A DNA stretch of 64,000 nucleotides from Thalassia testudinum (Eukaryota; Streptophyta; Magnoliopsida; Alismatales; Hydrocharitaceae): the NCBI GenBank assembly GCA_037157565.1, contig JAZHRO010000063.1, forward strand, positions 159,266,501-159,330,500, written 5' to 3'. Positions 55,952 through 64,000 of this stretch are shown piece after piece (the stretch's first letter is position 1; each line of letters starts with the position of its first letter). The position numbers and the translations under genes were made by a program. Below the pieces are notes generated by a model. It was not told where the DNA came from. It made no database searches and worked only from the letters and a program-made list of their open reading frames with translations.

Positions 55952-56563
55952 ATGGAACACCACACCGCCCCGCTCCTCCTCCTCCTCCTCCTCTGCATGT
56001 CCTCCTTCCTCGTCGCCTCCGCGGGGCCGGCAGACGTCCCCCTCCACGACATCCTCGGGCGCAACCTAACCATGGACAACGTCTACTACATCCGCAACTA
56101 CACCGTCGGCTCCTATTCCGGCGGCGGCCTCGCTCTCTACACCGCCTGGCCCGACTACAGCTGCGCCAAGTACGTCGGCTTCTCCTCCAACGCCAAGGAC
56201 ACGGGCCTCGCCGTGCGGCTCGTCCCCTACGAGGGCGGCTCCACCGACGTCATCTATCCCGGGGAGAGGTTCAAGCTCGTCCTCGACTCCCCGCCACCGT
56301 GCCGCAGCCCCGAGCTCGGCATCGAGTACGGCTTCGGCACGTACGTCGTGACCCGCGGAATCCTTGCCATCGAGAGTTACTTCAGGGTCGACGTGGACGA
56401 CGTCGGCAGGTACACCCTCCTCTACTGCGGCTTCTGCGCGTCCTGCAACCTGTGCTACACGCTCGGCCTCTCCGACGGCTCGCCACGCTTCTGGTCCTAC
56501 GGGGACGACTTCAACCTCTTCTTCCAGAAGAAGGTGGGCTCCGAGCTCCACCAGTCCCAGTGA
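55952..56563 (+). CDS. Kunitz (STI) family protease inhibitor-like protein
   Basis: This is a 203-residue secreted protein of the Kunitz soybean-trypsin-inhibitor beta-trefoil family, which generally inhibits serine (sometimes cysteine) proteases in defence or storage. Residues 1-24 are a signal peptide (Leu-rich core, VASA before the likely cleavage). The N-terminal signature is present as LHDILGRNLTMDNVYYI (31-47), with Leu at a position usually acidic or polar. Cys71 and Cys117 correspond to the first conserved disulfide; residues 159-168 hold four cysteines (C-x2-C-x2-C-x2-C) where many members have two or three. WSYGDDFNLFFQK near the end is the usual C-terminal strand. N-glycosylation sites are possible at Asn38 and Asn49. 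The reactive loop cannot be assigned, so inhibitory activity is not proven. The gene has no intron and high GC3, unlike its AT-rich surroundings. Confidence 0.92.
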   Translation: MEHHTAPLLLLLLLCMSSFLVASAGPADVPLHDILGRNLTMDNVYYIRNYTVGSYSGGGLALYTAWPDYSCAKYVGFSSNAKDTGLAVRLVPYEGGSTDVIYPGERFKLVLDSPPPCRSPELGIEYGFGTYVVTRGILAIESYFRVDVDDVGRYTLLYCGFCASCNLCYTLGLSDGSPRFWSYGDDFNLFFQKKVGSELHQSQ

Positions 56564-59500
56564 TACGCATATCTAATGTCTATCTGTGTGTTTTAATTGG
56601 ATGATATGGTCCACACGTATTATTAATATGCATGTGTGGTCGGACGAGTATGTATGAGGTACAATAAGTTGAGCATAATGAGCGGGGTTGGTGGGGGGGG
56701 GGGTGGTGAAGAAGGTGGGGGGGCGCGCTTTTACGAGTAATGTGAGCTTCTTTCCATTTCTCTGAAAAGGAGCCTTTAAAATGAAAAATTTTAAAAATAT
56801 CTGTATCCTCGGTCGAATGAAGAAATATTATCAGCCAGCGGCGGCTTTGATAGATTCTGGCAGCACTGAACACCGATTTGTGGTCTATCTCGTAAAGAAA
56901 TTAAAGTTCCACTCCGAGTGGTGAGGTTCCTCATCAATCTGTTCGAGTAGCGTAAGCTTTTTCCGAGCTTGTTAATCGGGAACTAAGTCAAACCAAGTGT
57001 TCAAATTGATCGATTATAAGCAATGATTTCCGGTGATTCTCTTGTTTGTATTGTCTTTTCTACGTGGAAAGAAGACAAGAATGATAAAGGGAATGGATCT
57101 GGACTTTTGTTCGTTCGTTCCTTTGTCTGTTTATTTGTTTAAATGAAAGGATAAATTGTTTCAATCGGAATCACTTTTTATTAAATGTCAGGATTATATT
57201 CTCTTTCTTAAGAAGAGAAGATAAATTTTGTAACTATTATTTCACGTTATAAAAGTAGCCTGCCGTCCAACCCTCCCACCCCACCCCACCAAACCCTGAC
57301 GATTTTCCGCACCTGCCTTGGCACCACACCACTTACCAACAGCTGCCACCCAAGGAGCACAACCGCCAGTCCCACGTAGCACACCGCACGCTGCAAAGGC
57401 CCCATCCACGCAACACAACAAACCCACCACCCAAGTTTGTTACACAGCTCGTGTAACACATGACGTTTACATCCCTAATACAACCCCCTCAAGAAATCAT
57501 AACACAAGAATCATTGCAACAGAACAACACACAAAAGCTGAGCACATCCTCTCATTCTAGAGTAAATCAAACATTTATAAGAGCATATATATTGAAATCC
57601 CTTCCCATAACCTCCAACCTTTAATGTTTTTCACTTTTTTTTTGACATGCGATTTAATTGCATGACCTTTTAGATGTCAATCGGAAACTCCACCACTGTT
57701 GCAACCTCTCGATGGTAACTAAGGACAAATTCAGGGAAGCTATCTTGATAGATTTCAGGTTTACACCAAAAAAAAAAACCTAAGAGTCAAGGATATGAAC
57801 GTAAATAGAATAATAAATAAATTAATACTATCTCATGTGATTCCCCCTTCCCATTGTCACGTGTCTCTCTTTCTTTATCTATCTCTCTTTCAAATGATAT
57901 TAAAACATAATCAATATATACTTGTTATTACCGAATTGATCAAGATTTTTCTCTCATAAATATTATTGTGATCTCTTCCTCTTTCCAAGCTTTGTATGAT
58001 AATTTACGAGTACCTTTTTTTACTTTGAAATCACATTTATTCTTTTGTTAAAAATTTACACCATTATTTAATGATATTTGATTCTATCTAATATTAATGA
58101 TATATTTGATTCTTGTTGACTCATATTTCTTTAAAAAGATATTGAATTATAAAGTAAGATAAAAATTCTTAAAAATCAAGGCACAACACAAATGCGATTT
58201 AATAATATTGCAAAGACCACTCAAGCAATTAAAGTTTGATATCTATAATCATAGAAATTAGGATAATTACTTCTTTTAAGCTAATTTTTAAAAACTAACT
58301 ACTAATAAAATAATTTAATTATCTATATTTTCTTCTCTATACTGTACTTCCCTTTGAATTTTTTCTGACTTTGTCCTTGATTGTAACGTTTAATAATTGT
58401 GCATTAGCATAGTTGTTGATTCTGTATTGCTTAATTGAATATGCACAACGTATTCGTCTCATGAAAGGACAAAACATCTACTTGTTTTTTTTTTTGAAAA
58501 TTATTTTCATTGAAGGAAAATATCTGATATAAAATATGCATAGCATAGAAAAAGAGAGAGATAGAGAAGCCTAACATTCTTAATGAGGGGGAGGTTACGT
58601 ATCGTAGAATCGAGGAGAGTACAAAAGTCAGAAAACAAGAAGACAAGAAATAAAAGAAAAGAAAAAGAAGCATCCCAAGATTGGAATCAGATAACCTCTC
58701 AGAGGAATATCGACCCCACACTCATAGATATAGTAAAGGAAAGTCGACAAAATCGACTATTGACTCGTGTTAGAAACTCAATTGTAAAAAGTACAAGGTT
58801 ACACGTAATCCCTAACAAAATTTAAATGACACTAAAAAATAGAAAAGGAAAAATCTAACACTCCAATAGTAAGAAACAATTCCTATTATAGCAAAACCAA
58901 GCCACCTGCGACGACCAAGCCACAACCACCATCTCTGAGCACCATCGCCATCTGATGATGCAATCGACAGATCGGCCAGCCACCTTCGTCCACAACGACC
59001 TCACGTCGATGAGAGATAGCAATCGAGCCTCTGAGGTCGTCAGCGAGCCGCAGCGGCTACGACTTTGGAAAATGTTGTCAATGAGACCTACACGATCTCA
59101 CAGATGCTCCGACAGCCACATGAGCAACCCAAATCCACTTGTTGCAGTGGGGGTTTCCTTTCCTTTATTTGCCTTATCTTTCTGAACTCCATTGGTCTTC
59201 CTTTTCCCTTGTCGGTTGCTGCCTTAGGCACCATTTGAATTAGGAATTGCGCTCACAATTACCCATTTGTGTTAGATGATGCCAGCATTATTTTATTCAG
59301 AAATTAGCTTCTTAATCCAGAACAAGATAATTATTTTAATCCTCTCAAATATTTCACTTGCCTAAATACAAAAAGCCTTTAAATCTTCGGTAATACCATC
59401 CATCCCTCTATCCTTCGTCGCTTCCTCCTTTTTTTATCGTTTCTTGCAACCGAATGATTCCTAGGATTGGGAAAGGAGGCAAGGATGGTGGGAGTGGGTG

Positions 59501-60380
59501 GATGGGTAATACATAGGAAGTGTCATACATATAGGTGTAACACATGTTGGCACTGTTTATCTTACGGGATATTGTCATGTGTCCCTTGTTTGGTGGGATA
59601 TGACCTTTTAGGTGTTATTGGTTTTTTTGGGATAAATTTTGAGGGATAAATTTTAATTAGAATATATATATATGAAAATGCAACAGGTAACATATTTTAC
59701 AACACAAGATGATGTAAATGTAATATAACATATATATGTCACTCTAGAAAAATATGGGCGTTAATGTATAATATTGATAGATAAGATAGATTGAATGATT
59801 ACAATCTTTTTTATGATATTAGCTATGCTTTATCGTGGGAGTAGAAAAGTCAAAATTATATCAAAATTCTACTACTCAAACTACTACTGCAATAAAAAAA
59901 TTCAAATCTCATCCTGGAAAGAAGAATTTTTTTTTATCTATCATCATATGTAAGTGTTGAAAATAACATATATAAGAAATAAATAAAAAAAATATGCATT
60001 TTTAATGTTTTCGCATAAATAAAAAATATTCAATCAAGTCAAACATGATTTAGCACGATCCGAAATAAAATAAAGAACAAATAACATGCAATGGCACAAA
60101 TAAATAAAACGGAAGGGATTAGATTTTACTCATATCGAAGTACCCATTAAGGATTTCTTTTATAGAGAAGGTATCGTCCCTCACAATATTGGTGCGTCGA
60201 GGTCTGATGAACTTCTCCCAGGATGCGACGATCCACCTCCAAGATTCGGCACATTCCAATCTTGGACATCCTCGAAAACCACCTCAGGAAAACGAAGTCG
60301 AGGTAATTTGGTTACTAACCAAATTCCCAATTGATCTACCAACTGAATGATTTAATCAACCAAAAACTTCTTGTGGGTGA
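56564..60380. other. Intergenic DNA downstream of the Kunitz gene
   Basis: A G-rich run (56685-56723) lies about 120 bases after the stop. 57240-57430 is C-rich. 57800-58450, 58480-58820 and 59640-60110 are AT-rich. 58890-59185 contains a GC-richer segment with a 76-codon frame of no recognised similarity. 60120-60370 is mixed-composition DNA of unknown origin. No gene or element boundary was convincing. Confidence 0.45.
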
Positions 60381-61801
60381 TGATGACGTCATCATCAGCC
60401 GTATCTAACTTTATTTAGTAAATTTTCATTAATAAATGCTCCTACATAATCATTAGAAGGCCATAATTCATTATAAATCCATTCTGAGGAAAATACAATA
60501 AACTAGGGTTAAAACTGTAATTTTGCCATCATATTATAAATGCAGGACAATCACGGGTTTTATTAGGGGTTAATTAAGGGTCAAATGATCTTAAGAGTCT
60601 AACAAGTGGGTTAGTACAGATAGAAAACGATTTTCGCGAGTTTTGAGAATTAAATGACTTCTGAAACCTTAAAAACAGACCCGCTTGATTTACTGATGGT
60701 TCGGTTAGGATAAAATTCACCTAAACCCTCTAAAATTCATATAAAAATATTTTTTAGGGTTTAGTATGCTTGATTTGACTATCAGAACCCGTCTTGACCT
60801 AAAATAGAGTCTTAGATAAACTTTTGCCCTAATTTGGGTAATCGTACAATTTACACAGTTAAACTTAGTCAAAACCTAAATCTAACTTCACCATTGGATT
60901 CTTTGGGTCCAAATTAGATTTGTACCAAAATTTGGACCAAATCTGATATCATCTTGACCTAGTTTGCAATTTGATCCTGTCTAACTCTTTATCTCACACA
61001 CATGCCCCTAACTTTTGAATCCTTTACAAACAGGTTCCCAACTTTATCGTTTCCTTCTTCAAATAGGTCCCTGCAGCCATGAAATCCTAATCGTACAACT
61101 CCGGCGAGCTTGATTTGGCATTTTCTCCTTGATTCCTTGATGAATCCTTCTCAGATTTGAAAGGGAAGTTTGTTAAGGAGTTCCCTTCCTTTTGAACTAG
61201 ATCTGAAGCCCTACAACCTTTCCAATCTCTCATGAGAATGCATGAGAGATTCAGGTATCTTTCAAGCTTCCATCTCCGGTGACCTTCCAAGCTTGGGAAG
61301 CTTGCTTCCCAAGCTCAAATCATCCTCTAGAGGCTTATAAAAGAAGCCCCAATGCATACCGTCCATCCCAGACTCGATTTCGGCTGGAAATTCCCCAAAT
61401 TCCTTTCTCCTATTTCGACCGAATAGCTCCTCGAGCTCCAACGACTCTCCCTGCCTTTCCTCGTCGTCTGATTGCAATACCGGCGGCGGGTTCTTTTTCC
61501 TCACCTTCCTTTGTGACGTACAATACCAGCTGTCGTCGCTCTCTCTCCGTTGTCGTCACCGTCCCCCTTTACCGGAGTATTTTCTTCACCAACGTCGGCC
61601 TACCAAAGCCGGTGTCATCCTCCCCCTTTCATCTATTAAATTAGGGGTAGATTAGATCCTTAGTTCTCTTAGGTTAGTTTTATACCTAAAAATCCCAAAA
61701 AGAAACCCTTGACGTCGTCGTTCACCCTTGTCTTCCCCATCTCCGACTGCTCCTTCGGCGAGGCGCCCCTGTCGCTACACCCCTCCATCCACCTCGTTGA
61801 C
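60381..61801 (+). mobile_element. Athila-like LTR 'C', interrupted by element G
   Basis: It begins with the perfect palindrome TGATGACGTCATCA and aligns by eye with the A LTR (7593 onward) through GTAATTTTGCC, TTTGAAAGGGAAGTT, the 26-base palindrome (61290-61315) and TATAAAA (61336-61342). The expected LTR end is not reached: at 61802 another LTR starts. The remainder would lie right of the window. It is either a solo LTR or the end of an element. Confidence 0.75.
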
Positions 61802-63406
61802 TGATTGCGCAGCAATCATAAACCCTAATTCACCTAAATTAAGGTAGAACCTAGCTTAACACAGGCATTCTGCATGCATGCACATTGTACTTTGCATCTT
61901 AGATGACTTATATGTTTCATACATAATAATGTGCTATTTGAGAGGTATTATTAATTGCAGGTAATCCAGGGCTACGGATGATCGATCTAACCTTATGGAG
62001 CTGTTTAGAATATCGATGGGAGTCCAACGCTTCAAAGAGTGCATAAATCAGACTCCTGTAGCACCCTAGGGAGTCTACAGAAGAAGCAGGAGCCAAGGGA
62101 AAATTGAAGAATATCCGGACCTCAGATGACAAATCCAACTATGTGGATGGATTTGGATCAACGTTCGTAGTCCAATGGTGAAGAAATCAACTTAATCAGA
62201 AGGCTATGTGATCAAATACAAGAAGAAGATGGACGGCCACGGTGGCGCCATTGCTGCCACCCCTCACTACACTCCAATATGGAGAGAAGAATCGCGGACC
62301 ATTGGATCATCATCCAACGGTTGCGATGAAGCCACGTCGCCACCTCCAGCCACCTCATCACGCATAGGAGGAATTTCGACCGTTGGATTCCTAACCAACG
62401 ACTGAAAGTAGTCGCACGGGAAATAGCAGGCATGATCATCCACGCGCGTAGTGCAGTGGAGATGACCCCTAACAAACACTGGGCGGCGTGGGATCAAAGC
62501 ACGCTTGGTGTGGAATTAGGAGAAGTGGCGAGCGTAGAGGGAATTCAACTGTCAGATCTCCATTGGGCGGTGGAGCGGCGAATGCGTGGCAAGCGTGGGA
62601 GCATTGGATGCAGACGCGCGCAATGACGTGTGCGGAAACACACGAGAGTGCACTTTAGGATTTTCAAGAGGCGATGGAGCTCGTGTTTAAGCCATGCGAT
62701 CTTATGATCGGACGGTTGAGGTTTAGGCGCTCAGAAGAGGTGAGTGACGAAGGCGTGGATGTGCGAGCGAGCGGGAGCCGGGTGATTTACATCCAAAGGC
62801 GCACAGGCTGCCACATGGCAACACTAGATTCAACCGGGGATAAAAGAAGGATTTGGAAGGCTTAATCAGGGCCATTGATCTCCTGATCAGTGGATCTAAT
62901 TAATCCAAGGCATTTGCACAGATTTAAGGGGCCTAATGCCTTCTTTTCCCCCCACTAAAGCTATAAAAAGAGGCCAAAGGGCCCCCCTTTGAAGGCACTT
63001 CTCATATTCTCTTCTTCCTCCTTTAACCTCTCTCTTCTTCTTCTTCCCGTCTTCTTTGCATCCGTCTCTACACCTCCGTTTGAAGCATTCATTGGGCCAC
63101 CTCGACGAATTGTTGCTGCTCTTTTCAACCTCTCCAAAAGGCCATCACGAACTACCCGTGGTGCCCTCGTTCTATTAGATTAGTAGTAGTTTACTTTTAT
63201 GTTTTCATTCTATTACATATATTAAATTCAATCACTTGGTGATTGATTGTTTCTATTCTTTAATAATCATATTGAGAACAAGCATATGAAATCAAAAGTG
63301 CTTTTTCCATCCCTGTGATCGATCGGGACTCGCCAAGTTTCATTAATTTATTTGCTTGAGACGTATTTTACGCTATACTACAATGTGTTAATTTGAGACG
63401 CGAACA
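61802..63406 (+). mobile_element. 5' LTR of Athila-like element 'G'
   Basis: It starts TGATTGCGCAGCAATCA, an inverted repeat, and ends GACGCGAACA, followed three bases later by a primer site; length is 1605 bases. TATAAAA occurs near 62963. Several GATC-centred inverted repeats (62297-62320, 62379-62400, 62693-62717, 62871-62894) resemble those in LTR E. TTGAC (61797-61801) is the presumed target duplication; its partner is outside the window. Confidence 0.75.
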
Positions 63407-63409
63407 AAT

Positions 63410-63429
63410 TGGCATCGTTGCCAGGGGAC
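63410..63429 (+). promoter_or_regulatory. Primer-binding site of element G (tRNA-Asp type)
   Basis: TGGCATCGTTGCCAGGGG matches the tRNA-Asp primer site at D2 with a few changes. Confidence 0.75.
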
Positions 63430-64000
63430 AAGGTGACTTTTGATTTTATCTCTAATACAGTATTTTTGTGTGCAGGAATAACGACACGAAGCGACGAACG
63501 AGGAAAAGCAGGCGCTGCGAAAATCAGGTGGACACACTCTTATTAGAAATTCGGCTAGAAAGTAAGTTTCACCTTTAAAATTCAATAGCCGTGTTTCTAA
63601 TGCTCCAAAAATCCTGAAATTTGGATTGGAACTAGATCTTCAAATTATATTTTTAACACGACCTTTTCTAAAAAGAAATTCCTTCTGTGGAATTTCTAAA
63701 AATTCGTGGAATACATATTGGTCAGATTGATTGAAAATAGAACTTTTATGAAATTTAGAAATCAATCCTAAATAATATACAAATCAGATTTATTCAAAAT
63801 TTATGTGGTGTGAAAGATAATCAAATTAGCTTTCAATATCATACTTTTACAAAAGTTTTGGAGCATATTTGATATAGTTTTCAACAGAAAAACCAACACG
63901 GGGTATAAATCCCAGATTTGACTCCTGGTTAGCTAAAAATTCATAACTAATTGTTGGAAATTAAAAAAAGGAAAAATACTCTCTAAAAAGTTTATTGAAA
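63430..64000 (+). other. Leader of element G, running off the window
   Basis: Non-coding AT-rich sequence follows the primer site, as in D1 and D2. Gag would be expected to the right of the window. Confidence 0.55.

Noticed and set aside
56066..56551. 161-codon frame antisense to the Kunitz gene
   Set aside because: It is a shadow frame produced by high GC3 of the real gene; its Ala/Glu/Val/Gly-rich composition has no family resemblance.
58955..59185. 76-codon frame in GC-richer DNA
   Set aside because: No recognised similarity, no promoter or splice evidence, and length is within chance expectation.
61279..61644. 121-codon frame after the TATA box of LTR C
   Set aside because: It starts upstream of the TATA box, crosses the palindrome and continues into LTR sequence; no recognised domain.

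Overview
This is a stretch of repeat-dominated plant nuclear DNA. A monocot is the best guess: the one intact host gene (55952-56563) is intronless and very rich in G/C at third codon positions, and the uracil-DNA glycosylase relic has a similarly GC-rich first exon. The species cannot be named from the sequence. Almost everything else is LTR retrotransposon: Athila-type Ty3/gypsy families, a SIRE-type Ty1/copia family and other copia debris, inserted into one another.

Layout. 1-8873: Athila-like element 'A' (gag, protease, RT, RNase H and integrase relics, 3' untranslated region, complete 3' LTR), inserted into a minus-strand copia gag-protease fragment (8874-9290). 9290-10675: unassigned DNA with an array of GTACCGGTAC-type palindromes. 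10684-13156: plus-strand copia relic with an intact RT-end/RNase H frame. 15010-15420: first exon of a uracil-DNA glycosylase pseudogene. 16363-23100: 5' LTR, primer site, gag and protease of Athila-like family 'D' (copy D1). 23125-25480: primer site and probable LTR of a minus-strand Athila element, very AT-rich. 25487-27216: SIRE-type solo LTR with AAAAC target duplications. 29417-41349: complete minus-strand copy D2, flanked by GGTCC duplications and carrying a solo LTR of family 'E' (38691-40090, TTTGG duplications) inside its 5' LTR. 41700-44097: 3' end of a third D copy. 44098-52773: SIRE-type element 'F' with a shared or extra LTR, a gag but no pol, interrupted by solo LTR 'B' (48206-50979, GGGAG duplications). 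55952-56563: Kunitz-type inhibitor gene. 60381-64000: an A-related LTR ('C') interrupted by the 5' LTR and leader of another Athila-like element ('G').

How the parts relate. Family D is the most informative. Both copies with a coding region carry Gag and protease followed by a short conserved tail, then the post-pol untranslated region, with no RT, RNase H or integrase. It therefore looks like a non-autonomous lineage using another Athila element's enzymes. Families A and D share a 3' untranslated architecture: an internal polypurine block, then small hairpins with a near-constant seven-base loop (ATCTCRA) and covarying stems, then the terminal polypurine tract. These hairpins, the pol-less D lineage and the family-specific palindrome arrays inside the LTRs are the most novel signals I see. 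All comparisons were made by eye within this window; no database search was run.
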